From positions 930,001-994,000 of the forward strand of contig CAZVUO010000001.1 in the NCBI GenBank assembly GCA_964630235.1: a DNA stretch of 64,000 nucleotides, in the 5' to 3' direction. Below the pieces are notes generated by a model. It searched no databases, was not told the DNA's origin, and saw nothing but the letters and a program-made list of their open reading frames with translations. A program made the position numbers and the translations under genes. The stretch comes from JBFLYH01 sp964630235 (GTDB lineage Bacteria; Oederibacteriota; JAAXVQ01; JAUVAV01). Shown piece by piece: positions 8,665-16,855 of the stretch (position 1 is its first letter; each line of letters begins with the position of its first letter).

Positions 8665-10100
8665 TCCTCGTCCTCGCGCTTTTGCCTCCCCTGGCCGGCG
8701 CGGCGGCCCTGCTGCTGCGCGGCCCCCGCCTGATCCGGGGCTGGCTGGTGACGGCCGCGCTCGGGCACTTTCTGCTGACCGTGGCCGCGCTGGCCGGCGC
8801 GCCAGCGCCTGCCTGGCACGGCTGGCTGGAACTGGACGCGGCCGGCAAGATTTTTTTAGGCACCACCAGCCTGTTGTTCCTGGTGGTCAGCGTGTATACG
8901 CTCGATTTCCTCCGGAGAGAAAAGCGGACGGACGCCGAGGACCGGCCCTACCCGGAGTCGGTGTTCGTGGCCTGCCTCCTGTTTTTCCTCGGCGCCATTA
9001 CCTGGGTGATCCTGAGCCAGCACCTGGTCCTGCTGTGGGCGGCGGTCGAAGCCACCACGCTCTCTTCCGCGCCGCTCATTTATTTCCATCGCAACGACCG
9101 TTCCCTGGAAGCCACCTGGAAATACCTGCTCCTGTGTTCGGTCGGAATCGCCCTGGCCCTGCTCGGCACGTATTTTCTGGCCATGGCCGCGGGCGGCAGC
9201 GGCGCGGGGCTCACGCTGCGGGAACTGGCCCAGCCCGGCCAGGCCCTGCGCACGCCCTGGCTGAAAGGCGCGTGGATTTTGCTGCTGGTGGGATACGGCA
9301 CCAAGATGGGCCTGGCGCCCATGCATTCCTGGCTGCCGGACGCGCACAGCGAAGCTCCCTCGCCGGTTTCGGCCCTGCTCTCCGGCGCGCTGCTCAACGG
9401 TGCGTTCCTCGGCATCGCGCGCGTGCTCTCCGTGTGCGCGGCCTCCGGGCAGGGCGACTTTGCCCGGCAGACGCTGATCGCCCTGGGCTTGTTTTCCATG
9501 CTGGTGGCCGCGGTGTTTATCCTGGGCCAGACGGACTTCAAACGCATGCTGGCGTTCTCTTCGGTGGAGCACATGGGCGTCCTGGCGCTCGGCTTGGGCA
9601 TCGGCGGGGCGGGCGTTTACGCCTCGCTGCTGCACGCGGTCAATCACTCCCTGGCCAAGGCCATGCTGTTTCTGCTGGCCGGCAACCTGCTGGCCGCCTT
9701 CGCGACCAAAACCATCACCGCGGTGCGGGGAGCGGGCCGCCTGCTGCCTGTCACCGGGGCCCTGTGGCTGGCAGGCTTCTTCGCCATCTCCGGCATCCCA
9801 CCCTTCGGATTGTTCTGGAGCGAATGGCTGATGCTCAGGGCGGCGCTGTGGAGCGGGGCGTGGCTGGCGGGCGTGCTCTATCTGCTGTTCTTGCTGGTGG
9901 TGGTGATCGGCATGGCCTCCATCGTGGTGCGCATGGTGCAAGGCGAACTGCCGCCCGAACGGAAGCCGCTGATCGAGCGCAGCCTGGCTGTCCTTCCGCC
10001 TGCCGTACTTGCGCTCTGCGCGCTGCTGCTCGGCCTGTACCTGCCCGCGTTCCTGCGTTCGGCGCTGGAACAGGCCGCGGCCTTGTTGGGAGGCGGTTAG
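8661..10100 (+). CDS. HyfF-like proton-pumping antiporter subunit (NuoN/NuoM family)
   Basis: About 479 residues and the second antiporter-like pump in this operon. Conserved blocks are AAVEATTLSSAPLIYF, GYGTKMGLAPMHSWLPDAHS and SPVSALLSGALLN, with lysine in SLAKAMLFLLAGN and the C-terminal GIPPFGLFWSEW. ATG 8661 (MILVLALLPP) overlaps the preceding stop. Having two antiporter-like subunits, HyfB- and HyfF-like, matches hydrogenase-4 and Ehr-type complexes, which implies more than one ion channel per complex. An HyfD-like subunit is not seen. Confidence 0.93.
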   Translation: MILVLALLPPLAGAAALLLRGPRLIRGWLVTAALGHFLLTVAALAGAPAPAWHGWLELDAAGKIFLGTTSLLFLVVSVYTLDFLRREKRTDAEDRPYPESVFVACLLFFLGAITWVILSQHLVLLWAAVEATTLSSAPLIYFHRNDRSLEATWKYLLLCSVGIALALLGTYFLAMAAGGSGAGLTLRELAQPGQALRTPWLKGAWILLLVGYGTKMGLAPMHSWLPDAHSEAPSPVSALLSGALLNGAFLGIARVLSVCAASGQGDFARQTLIALGLFSMLVAAVFILGQTDFKRMLAFSSVEHMGVLALGLGIGGAGVYASLLHAVNHSLAKAMLFLLAGNLLAAFATKTITAVRGAGRLLPVTGALWLAGFFAISGIPPFGLFWSEWLMLRAALWSGAWLAGVLYLLFLLVVVIGMASIVVRMVQGELPPERKPLIERSLAVLPPAVLALCALLLGLYLPAFLRSALEQAAALLGGG

Positions 10101-11561
10101 ATGACTCCCGGGGTCCGCACCCGCAATCAGGAGGCCGTGAGCCTGAACGAGATTCCCAACCTGGACGCCGGGGCGTTTCGCGCCGCGGTGCTGGCAGCCG
10201 TGTCCAGGGGGAGCCGCTTGTCCGCCTGGTTCGCGGGGCCTGCCATTGGGGCCGCGCGCAGGCTGTACGCGATCTTGGCCGATGACCACAGCGGCACGCT
10301 AACCTGGCTGAGCACCGGGATGGAAGATGAATGGCCAAGCCTCACGCCGGACTGTCCCCAGGCGCACGCGTTTGAGCGGGAACTGGCGGAAGACGCGGGG
10401 CTGCATCCACAGGGGCATCCCTGGCGCAAGCCCCTCAGGCGCCTCCGCGACCACGGGGAATTCTTCCGCGTCCTCGGCGAGGAAATTCACGAGGTCGCCG
10501 TGGGGCCGGTGCACGCGGGCGTGATCGAACCCGGCCATTTCCGCTTCCAGTGCGCTGGCGAAAAAGTATTGCACCTGGAAATCGCCCTTGGATACCAGCA
10601 CCGCGGCGTGGAGCAGGCGCTGCCCCAGGCCGCGCCCAGGTCGGCCATGGCCATCATCGAAACCGCGGCCGGCGATACCAGCATCGGGCATGCCCTGGCC
10701 CATGTCGGCGCGCTCGAAGCACTGTCCGCGGCCCACGTGCCGCCGCGCGGCCTGGCCGTGCGCGCCCTGGCCCTGGAACTGGAGCGCCTGGCCAACCATG
10801 CGGGCGACCTGGGCGCCCTGGCCCAGGACGTGGGCTATCTGCCCACCGCGTCCCACTGCGGCCGCCTGCGCGGAGACCTGCTGAACCTCACGGCCGAGCT
10901 CTGCGGCAGCCGCTTCGGCCGCGGCCTGGTCCAACCCGGCGGCGCGGCTTTTGACCTGGAGCCGGAACGGGCGGCCCGCCTGGAAAACAAGCTGGTTGCC
11001 ATTCTCGCGGAACTGCATTTGGCCCTGGACCTGACGTGGAACTCGCCCTCCGTGCTGGCGCGCTGGGAGCAAACCGGCCGGCTCCCGCGCAAAACCGCGC
11101 TGGACCTGGGCGTGGTGGGACCGGCGGCCCGGGCCTGCGGATTGGCTCGCGACGTCAGGCAGGATTTCGCCTCGGGCATGTACGCGCTGGCGCATATCCC
11201 CATCGCCCTGGCGCACGGCGGGGACGTTTTTTCCCGGGCCCTGGTACGCTGGATCGAAATTCAGCGCTCGGCTGCGTTCGTGCTGGAACAGCTGGGGTCC
11301 CTGCCCGCGGGCCCGGTCCGGGACGGAATGCCGGACCTCAAGCCCCGGCTGGCCGCGGCCGCGCTGGTCGAAGGCTGGCGAGGCGAGATCTGCCACGTGG
11401 CCATGACCGGCGACGACGGCCGGCTGGCCGCGTATAAGATCGTGGACCCGTCGTTCCACAATTGGCAGGCGTTGGCCCAGGTCATGCGCAACGGGGAGAT
11501 CAGCGATTTTCCGCTGTGCAATAAAAGCTTCAACCTGTCCTACTGTGGACATGATCTATAG
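10101..11561 (+). CDS. HyfG-like large subunit without Ni-binding cysteines (Ehr type)
   Basis: 486 residues: an N-terminal NuoC/HycE-like part (about 15-120) and a NuoD/[NiFe] large-subunit-like part (about 125-486). Family blocks such as GPVHAGVIEPGHF, LGYQHRGVEQ and LELERLANHAGDLG are clear. In hydrogenases a first CxxC sits in the block after HRG. Here that block reads ETAAGDTSIGHALA, with no cysteine. At the C-terminus the usual DPCxSC is replaced by NLSYCG. The NiFe site therefore cannot form as in hydrogenases, and this fits energy-converting hydrogenase-related complexes. ATG 10101 follows GGAGG and abuts the HyfF-like stop. Confidence 0.9.
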   Translation: MTPGVRTRNQEAVSLNEIPNLDAGAFRAAVLAAVSRGSRLSAWFAGPAIGAARRLYAILADDHSGTLTWLSTGMEDEWPSLTPDCPQAHAFERELAEDAGLHPQGHPWRKPLRRLRDHGEFFRVLGEEIHEVAVGPVHAGVIEPGHFRFQCAGEKVLHLEIALGYQHRGVEQALPQAAPRSAMAIIETAAGDTSIGHALAHVGALEALSAAHVPPRGLAVRALALELERLANHAGDLGALAQDVGYLPTASHCGRLRGDLLNLTAELCGSRFGRGLVQPGGAAFDLEPERAARLENKLVAILAELHLALDLTWNSPSVLARWEQTGRLPRKTALDLGVVGPAARACGLARDVRQDFASGMYALAHIPIALAHGGDVFSRALVRWIEIQRSAAFVLEQLGSLPAGPVRDGMPDLKPRLAAAALVEGWRGEICHVAMTGDDGRLAAYKIVDPSFHNWQALAQVMRNGEISDFPLCNKSFNLSYCGHDL

Positions 11562-11676
11562 GCCTGCGTTTCCAGCTTCCTGATCCTTGCCGTAAACCCG
11601 GCAGACAGGGTCCGGAAGCTTCCCCCTGCGGCCCAAGAGGGGCAAGGGGAGTGGGGCACCAAACAGGAGTCACCGT
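11562..11676 (+). other. 115-nt gap inside the overlapped Ehr operon
   Basis: All other genes of this operon overlap or abut, but here 115 bases separate the large and small subunits. The stretch holds a perfect 10-bp palindrome (ggaagcttcc, 11614-11623) and a purine-rich run before AGGAG and the next ATG. I see no ORF and no known riboswitch. It may be the remnant of a lost gene or a local leader. Confidence 0.4.
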
Positions 11677-12426
11677 ATGCTGAAAGCCTTGCTGGCCCGG
11701 CTGAAGACCGGATGCCGAACCCAACCTTTTCCACCCGGGTCCGCGGCGGTTTCCGACCGCTTCCGAGGCAGGCCCGAGCTATGCGCGGGCACCGGACCCG
11801 CGGACCCCGGCGCCTGCCCGACTGCCGCGTTCAGCCGGCAGGACGGGGGCTTGAACCTGGACCTGGGCCGCTGTTTGTTCTGCGGGTCCTGCCCATTTAG
11901 CCAGCCTGCGGGTCCGCTGGCGTTCAGCCGGGATTACCGGCTGGCTGCTTCCACGCGCGGAGACTTGAACCTGCGGCTCGGCGCCGAGTTCCATCCCGCC
12001 CGGCCGCTGGGCGAGAACCTGCGCCGTTTGCTGGGCCGCGCCTTGCGCCTGCGCCAGGTCAGCGCCGGCGGCTGCAACGCCTGCGAAGCCGACGCCAATG
12101 TGCTGACCACGGTCGGGTTCGACTTGGGGCGTTTCGGCATCCAATTCGTGGCTTCGCCCAGGCACGCGGACGGGCTGCTGGTCACCGGGCCGGTCACGCT
12201 CAACATGCGGCTGGCCCTGGAAAAGACCTATGCCGCGGTGCCGGAGCCCAAGCTGGTCATCGCCTCCGGCGCGTGCGCCATTTCCGGCGGGCCGTATGCG
12301 GGGCAGAAGCAGGTCCTGAACGGCGTGGACCGGCTCCTGCCCGTGGACCTGTACGTGCCCGGCTGTCCGCCGCATCCCTTGACCCTGTTGGACGGCCTGT
12401 TGCGCCTGCTGGGCAGGATCCGCTGA
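11677..12426 (+). CDS. HyfI-like small subunit fused to a degenerate ferredoxin domain (HyfH-HyfI fusion)
   Basis: 249 residues. Residues 1-100 are a shrunken 2[4Fe-4S] ferredoxin. The second motif keeps Cys66, Cys69 and Cys72, and the first keeps its Cys-Pro (Cys47) but has lost two of its other three cysteines. Those four residues are exactly the set for one of the two clusters. Residues about 101-249 are the NuoB/HyfI fold with the proximal-cluster ligands Cys133, Cys136 (GGCNAC), Cys200 (GACA) and Cys230 (PGCPPHP). The protein probably carries two [4Fe-4S] clusters that feed the large subunit. ATG 11677 follows AGGAG. Last gene of the operon. Confidence 0.88.
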   Translation: MLKALLARLKTGCRTQPFPPGSAAVSDRFRGRPELCAGTGPADPGACPTAAFSRQDGGLNLDLGRCLFCGSCPFSQPAGPLAFSRDYRLAASTRGDLNLRLGAEFHPARPLGENLRRLLGRALRLRQVSAGGCNACEADANVLTTVGFDLGRFGIQFVASPRHADGLLVTGPVTLNMRLALEKTYAAVPEPKLVIASGACAISGGPYAGQKQVLNGVDRLLPVDLYVPGCPPHPLTLLDGLLRLLGRIR

Positions 12427-12463
12427 TCCGGCCAGCCGGAGCAGGCGCAGGGCGATTTTTAGC

Positions 12464-12492
12464 TTGACTTTGGCGGCCTGGGAGCCTATGCT
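12464..12492 (+). promoter_or_regulatory. Strong sigma-70-type promoter of the nusA operon
   Basis: TTGACT (12464-12469), 17-bp spacer, TATGCT (12487-12492), giving a start near 12499. It lies directly after the last Ehr gene and upstream of a terminator-like hairpin, so nusA has its own promoter and a leader of about 138 nt. Confidence 0.75.
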
Positions 12493-12518
12493 GGCTGCCA
12501 GTCAACCACTTTTTCAGT

Positions 12519-12555
12519 AAGAGTGGGAGCAGGTCTGCCCACTCTTTTTATTTTT
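12519..12555 (+). terminator. Leader hairpin with T-tract before nusA (attenuator-like)
   Basis: Perfect 9-bp stem aagagtggg (12519-12527) / cccactctt (12538-12546) with a 10-nt loop, followed by a T-rich run to 12555. It lies inside the predicted nusA transcript, so it could act as an attenuator or NusA-responsive site. Similar hairpins occur ahead of rimP-nusA operons in several bacteria, as I recall; here no rimP follows. Confidence 0.65.
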
Positions 12556-12636
12556 CGGGACAGGCCGGAACGCACCCGAAAAGCCTTTTAAAATAAGCGG
12601 AAAAGTGGCGAGGCGAACCTCAAAGAGGGGCGAAAC

Positions 12637-14154
12637 ATGAGTTTGCAATTGATCGAGATCATGCGGCAGATCGAGCGGTCGCGCAAGGTGGACCGGCAGG
12701 TGGTGATCCAGGCCATTGAAGCGGCCTTGATCTCCGCTTCCCGTAAAAACCACGGTACAGCCCAGGACATCCGGGTGGCCTTCAATTCCGACACCGGTGA
12801 GCTCCTGGCGTTTTTAAAGAAGCTGGTCGTGGAGGAGGTTCACGAACCCTGGAACGAAATCGCCCTGGAAGAGGCGCGGCGGATCAAACCGGACGCCCAA
12901 CTGGGCGAAATGGTGGAAATGGGCATGATGCCCTCCGAGTTCGGCCGGATCGCGGCCCAGACCGCCAAGCAGGTCATGCTGCAGCGGGTGAGGGAGTCGG
13001 AACGCAACGCCATTTTCGAGGAATTCAAGCAGCGTCAAGGCGAACTGCTCAACGGCGTGGTTCTGCGCGAGGAAAACCGCAACCTGATCGTGGACCTGGG
13101 CGATACGGAAGCGCTTCTGCCGGGCCGGGAACAGGTGCCGCGGGAATTCTACAAGGCCGGCGACCGGATCAAGGTTTTTATCCTGGATGTCCGCCGCACC
13201 AGCCGGTCGCCCCAGGTCGTGGTGTCGCGCTCCCACCCGGGCCTGATCCGCAAACTATTCGAGATGGAAGTGCCGGAAGTGGCGGACGGCGTGGTGGAGA
13301 TTCGCGCCGTGTCCCGCGAAGCCGGCGCCCGCTCCAAGGTGGCCGTGGTCTCCAAGGACAAGAATGTGGACCCGGTCGGCGCCTGCGTGGGCATCAAGGG
13401 GTCCCGCATCCAGTCCATTGTCCGCGAACTGCATGGCGAAAAAATAGACGTGATCCCCTTTGCCGAGAACGTGGAGACCCTGCTGACCTCGGCGCTGCAG
13501 CCGGCCAAGATCGCGCAGGTGGTCCTGGCGGCGGAGAACAAGCAGGCCACGGTGATCGTACAGGACGACCAGCTCGCGCTGGCCATCGGCAAGAACGGCC
13601 AGAACGTGCGCCTGGCGTCCAAACTCCTCGGCTGGAAGGTGGACATTGTCCCGCTCTCCAAAAACCAGGAGGAGATGCGCCGCCGCGCCGAGGAAGCGTT
13701 CCTCAAAACCGCGCCGGCCCTGGACAAAATACCCGGCATTACCGCCAATCTGGCTAAAAAGCTGCAAGAGGCCGGGTACGACAGTGTGGCCAAGTTCCTG
13801 GGCAAGACCGCGGACCAGCTGACCGAGATCCAGGGTATCGGGCCCAAAACCGCCGAGAAGATCATGGAGAGCCTTAATCCCTATCTGCCCCATCCGGCCG
13901 AAAGCCGTCCGGCCGAACGCACGGCCGCCGAGCTGTTCGCCAACCTGGGCGGGCACGAGGCCGCTGCTCCCAAACCCAAAGAAATGGCGGCCGGCGACCT
14001 GTTTGCTAATTTCGACCAGGCCGCGGCCGCGACCGAGCCGCCAACCGAAACCCCGGCCGAGGTGCAAACCGAAGCGCCGGCCGAGACGCGGGAGCGCGCG
14101 CCCCGTAAAAGCCGATCTGACGCCCCTGCAGGGGAAGGGGGTGAGGCCGTATGA
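12637..14154 (+). CDS. nusA: Transcription termination/antitermination factor NusA
   Basis: 505 residues. The N-terminal RNA polymerase-binding domain (about 1-125) is followed by an S1 domain with GVVLREENRNLIVDLGDTEALLP, then KH1 and KH2 (PVGACVGIKGSRIQ and LALAIGKNGQNVRLAS). Next comes an HhH pair (PGITANLAKKLQEAG and IQGIGPKTAEKI). The last 90 residues are low-complexity and acidic. NusA binds elongating polymerase and RNA to control pausing, termination and antitermination. ATG 12637 is preceded by AGAGGGG. The stop overlaps the infB start by ATGA. The ylxR and L7Ae-like genes often found between nusA and infB are absent. Confidence 0.96.
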   Translation: MSLQLIEIMRQIERSRKVDRQVVIQAIEAALISASRKNHGTAQDIRVAFNSDTGELLAFLKKLVVEEVHEPWNEIALEEARRIKPDAQLGEMVEMGMMPSEFGRIAAQTAKQVMLQRVRESERNAIFEEFKQRQGELLNGVVLREENRNLIVDLGDTEALLPGREQVPREFYKAGDRIKVFILDVRRTSRSPQVVVSRSHPGLIRKLFEMEVPEVADGVVEIRAVSREAGARSKVAVVSKDKNVDPVGACVGIKGSRIQSIVRELHGEKIDVIPFAENVETLLTSALQPAKIAQVVLAAENKQATVIVQDDQLALAIGKNGQNVRLASKLLGWKVDIVPLSKNQEEMRRRAEEAFLKTAPALDKIPGITANLAKKLQEAGYDSVAKFLGKTADQLTEIQGIGPKTAEKIMESLNPYLPHPAESRPAERTAAELFANLGGHEAAAPKPKEMAAGDLFANFDQAAAATEPPTETPAEVQTEAPAETRERAPRKSRSDAPAGEGGEAV

Positions 14155-16328
14155 CCCACCAAAAAGTCCGTGTTTTTGAACTGGCCAAGGAACTCAAATT
14201 GACCTCCAAGGAGCTGATGGGCGAACTGGAGAAGATGCGCATTCAGGTTAAAAGCCACATGAGCGTGCTGGAAGACGAGACCGTGGCCTATATCAAACGC
14301 CACTGGGGCGAGGATGAGATCTTCGAGGATACCGTGGTTCCCGGCATGACCATGGCCGCGCCCCGGCCGGCCGCGGCCGATGTGGTCCAGACCACGACGG
14401 TCCAAGCACCTGTGGTGGAAGAAGAACCGGCTCCGTCCCGGCCCGAGCCCGTGTACGTGCCTGAGCCCCTGTTTGAGCCTGAGCCCGAGCCAGAGCCTGA
14501 ACCCGAGCCAGAACCCAAGTCCGCCGCCATGGCGGCTCCGGTGCCGTCCGCGCCGCCGAAATCCAGGGAAACGCTCCCGCCCCTGCGCCTGCCCAGCGCG
14601 GTGTCGGTGGGCGACGTGGCCGAACGCCTGAGCGTGAAGCCGGCCGAGGTCATCAAGAAACTCATGGGCCTGGGCGTGTTCGCCACCATCAACCAGCGGC
14701 TGGATGAAGACACAATCGAGATCCTGCTTTCCGAGTACAATTTCCGGCCGGAATACGAGGAGCTGTACGGCGAGGATCTGCTGGCCCAGGAAGAGGTTGT
14801 GGACCGGCCCGAGGACCTGCAGCCGCGGCCGCCCGTGGTGACCATCATGGGTCACGTCAACCACGGCAAGACCTCTCTCCTGGACGCGGTCCGGGAGACC
14901 AACGTCATGGACGGCGAGGCCGGCGGCATCACCCAGCATATCGGCGCGTACCAGGTCAAACTGCCCAAGGGCTACGTGACCTTCCTGGACACACCCGGCC
15001 ACGAGGCCTTCACCACCCTGCGCGCCCGCGGCGCCCAGGTGACGGACGTGGTCGTGCTGGTGGTGGCGGCCGACGACGGCGTGCAGCCGCAGACCATCGA
15101 GGCCATTGACCACGCCAAAGCGGCCAACGTGCCCATCATCGTGGCCATCAACAAAATGGACAAACCCGGCGCCGATCCCAGCCGCGTGCGCCAGGAACTC
15201 ACCAAGTACAACCTGCTCTCCGAGGAGTGGGGCGGCAAAACCATTTTCGTGGAAATTTCGGCGAAGAAACGCCAGGGGCTGGAAAAACTTCTGGAAATGA
15301 TCCTGCTCGAAGCCGAAATGCTGGAGCTCAAAGCCAACCGCAAAGCCCATGCCCGGGGCACGGTCATCGAGGCCAAGCTGGACCGGGGGCGCGGGCCGGT
15401 GGCCACGGTGCTCGTGCAGCGCGGCACGCTCAAGGTCGGCGATCCGGTGGTGACCGGCGTGCAGTTTGGACGCGTCCGGGCGCTCATGAACGAACGCGGG
15501 GCCATCCTCAAGACCGTGGGGCCGGGCATGCCGGCCGAGGTGCTGGGACTTTCGGGCGTGCCCCAGGCCGGCGACCTGTTCCAGGTTCTGGCCAGCGACA
15601 AGCTCGCCCGGCAGATCGCCCTGAAGCGCCAGATGATCAAGCGCGAGCAGGATTTGAGCGCCAGCCAGAAGATCAACCTCGACAACCTCAAGGACCAGAT
15701 CAAAGAGGGGACCATCAAGGAACTGAAAATCATCATCAAGGCCGACGTGCAGGGATCGGCCGAGGTGCTGGCCAATTCGCTCGAGGGTCTGTCCACCGAA
15801 AAAGTGCGCCTGACCAGCATCCACAGCGCGGTCGGCAACATCACGGAGAGCGACATTCTCCTGGCCACGGCCAGCAACGCCATCGTGCTCGGCTTCAACG
15901 TCAAGGCCGAGGCCGGCGTGGAACAGGTCGCTCAGCGGGAACAGGTGGACGTGCGCATCTACTCGGTGATCTACGACGTGGTGAACGACGTCAAGGCGGC
16001 CATGGAAGGCCTGCTGGAACCCCACTACCACGAGGTGCCGATCGGCCAGGCCGAGGTGCGCAGCGTCTTCAAACTCTCTTCGGGCGTGACGGCGGCCGGG
16101 TCCCAGGTCTCAAGCGGCAAGATCACGCGCGGCGCGCAGGCCAAAGTGGTGCGACGCGGCCAGATCCTGCACACGGGCAAGATCGAGTCCCTCAAGCGCT
16201 TCAAGGACGATGTCAAGGAAGTCCCGGCGGGGATGGAGTGCGGCCTCTCCGTGAGCGGCTTTAAAACGTACGAGCCGGGGGACGTGATCGAAGCCTTCGT
16301 GCTCGAAGCCGTGGCGCAGAAGCTCTGA
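14151..16328 (+). CDS. infB: Translation initiation factor IF-2
   Basis: 725 residues; GTPase that places initiator tRNA on the ribosome. An N-terminal IF2_N-type segment (KVRVFELAKELKLTSKELM) is followed by a run of alternating Glu and Pro near residues 105-123, then a second IF2_N-like segment. The G domain has GHVNHGKTSLLD (G1), DTPGHEAF (G3) and NKMDKPGAD (G4). Domains II-IV follow to the end. The G1 motif has Asn where the usual IF-2 sequence has Asp (GHVDHGKT). ATG 14151 overlaps the nusA stop. Confidence 0.96.
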   Translation: MTHQKVRVFELAKELKLTSKELMGELEKMRIQVKSHMSVLEDETVAYIKRHWGEDEIFEDTVVPGMTMAAPRPAAADVVQTTTVQAPVVEEEPAPSRPEPVYVPEPLFEPEPEPEPEPEPEPKSAAMAAPVPSAPPKSRETLPPLRLPSAVSVGDVAERLSVKPAEVIKKLMGLGVFATINQRLDEDTIEILLSEYNFRPEYEELYGEDLLAQEEVVDRPEDLQPRPPVVTIMGHVNHGKTSLLDAVRETNVMDGEAGGITQHIGAYQVKLPKGYVTFLDTPGHEAFTTLRARGAQVTDVVVLVVAADDGVQPQTIEAIDHAKAANVPIIVAINKMDKPGADPSRVRQELTKYNLLSEEWGGKTIFVEISAKKRQGLEKLLEMILLEAEMLELKANRKAHARGTVIEAKLDRGRGPVATVLVQRGTLKVGDPVVTGVQFGRVRALMNERGAILKTVGPGMPAEVLGLSGVPQAGDLFQVLASDKLARQIALKRQMIKREQDLSASQKINLDNLKDQIKEGTIKELKIIIKADVQGSAEVLANSLEGLSTEKVRLTSIHSAVGNITESDILLATASNAIVLGFNVKAEAGVEQVAQREQVDVRIYSVIYDVVNDVKAAMEGLLEPHYHEVPIGQAEVRSVFKLSSGVTAAGSQVSSGKITRGAQAKVVRRGQILHTGKIESLKRFKDDVKEVPAGMECGLSVSGFKTYEPGDVIEAFVLEAVAQKL

Positions 16329-16354
16329 GGCGCGCGCTCCTTCTCCCGCACCGT

Positions 16355-16446
16355 GGACACCGGACGCTTGCTTGCGAGCGGGATCGCCCGGCGCAGGGGA
16401 TGTCGCCTTGCCCCGAAGAAATACGTGCCGAGAAAAGGGGGGCTCC
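16355..16446 (+). repeat. GATGTCGCC/GGGGGCTCC element, copy 1 (ylxP leader)
   Basis: The block GGATGTCGCC (16398-16407) and the terminal GGGGGGCTCC are followed at once by the ATG of ylxP at 16447. A short cgct/agcg hairpin lies upstream. The end of the element supplies the purine-rich region in front of the start codon. Function unknown. Confidence 0.6.
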
Positions 16447-16728
16447 ATGGTCGTCGGCCTGTTGAGCGGGGACCTGTTCTTCCCCGAGAACCACAGCCTG
16501 AAGAACAAGCGGATGCTGTTGAGAAAATTGATGGAGCGGCTCAAGCGCGACCTCAACGTCTCCGTGGCCGAGGTCGAGCACCAGGACCTCTGGCAGCGCT
16601 CGCGGATCGCGGTGGCGTGCGTGAACACCAGCAGCCGCGAGGCGAACGCCACCCTGAACGAAGCGCTGAAACTGATTGACCAATTCCCCGAAGCCGAGCT
16701 CGTGGACCACGTCTTTGAGCAGCGCTGA
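16447..16728 (+). CDS. ylxP: YlxP-like DUF503 protein
   Basis: 93 residues, the normal length for DUF503. It begins MVVGLLSGDLFFPENHSLKN and carries the typical LKNKRMLLRKLMERLKRDLNVSVAEVE pattern, which places it as YlxP, a small protein of unknown function often encoded between infB and rbfA. A link to ribosome assembly is suspected from that context only. The frame stays open upstream to 16372, but those residues are translated repeat. The ATG directly abuts the end of repeat copy 1. Confidence 0.88.
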   Translation: MVVGLLSGDLFFPENHSLKNKRMLLRKLMERLKRDLNVSVAEVEHQDLWQRSRIAVACVNTSSREANATLNEALKLIDQFPEAELVDHVFEQR

Positions 16729-16734
16729 CACCGA

Positions 16735-16847
16735 ACCCCATCCCCTTCGCAGGATCGACAGTCCAGCCGCTTCGCACCCAGGGATGGACTGCGGCGGGGA
16801 GGTCGCCTGGCTCTGAGAGTGTCCTGGAAACGGAAGGGGGAGGCTCC
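16735..16847 (+). repeat. GATGTCGCC/GGGGGCTCC element, copy 2 (diverged)
   Basis: First of two copies filling the 311-base gap between ylxP and rbfA. It has GGAGGTCGCC (16799-16808) in place of GGATGTCGCC and ends GGGGGAGGCTCC at 16847. Eight bases later a nine-codon ORF (16855-16884) starts with ATG and ends in TAA; there is no evidence that it is translated. Confidence 0.5.
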
Positions 16848-16855
16848 ATTCCCTA

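Noticed and set aside
10101..11561. Call as a functional [NiFe]-hydrogenase large subunit
   Set aside because: Both nickel-binding cysteine pairs are missing and there are no maturation genes nearby.
11562..11676. Cobalamin or molybdenum-cofactor riboswitch in the Ehr operon gap
   Set aside because: I looked for their conserved core sequences on both strands and found none.
13881..16031. Open frame of 716 codons on the minus strand
   Set aside because: Complement of infB, which has clear GTPase motifs.
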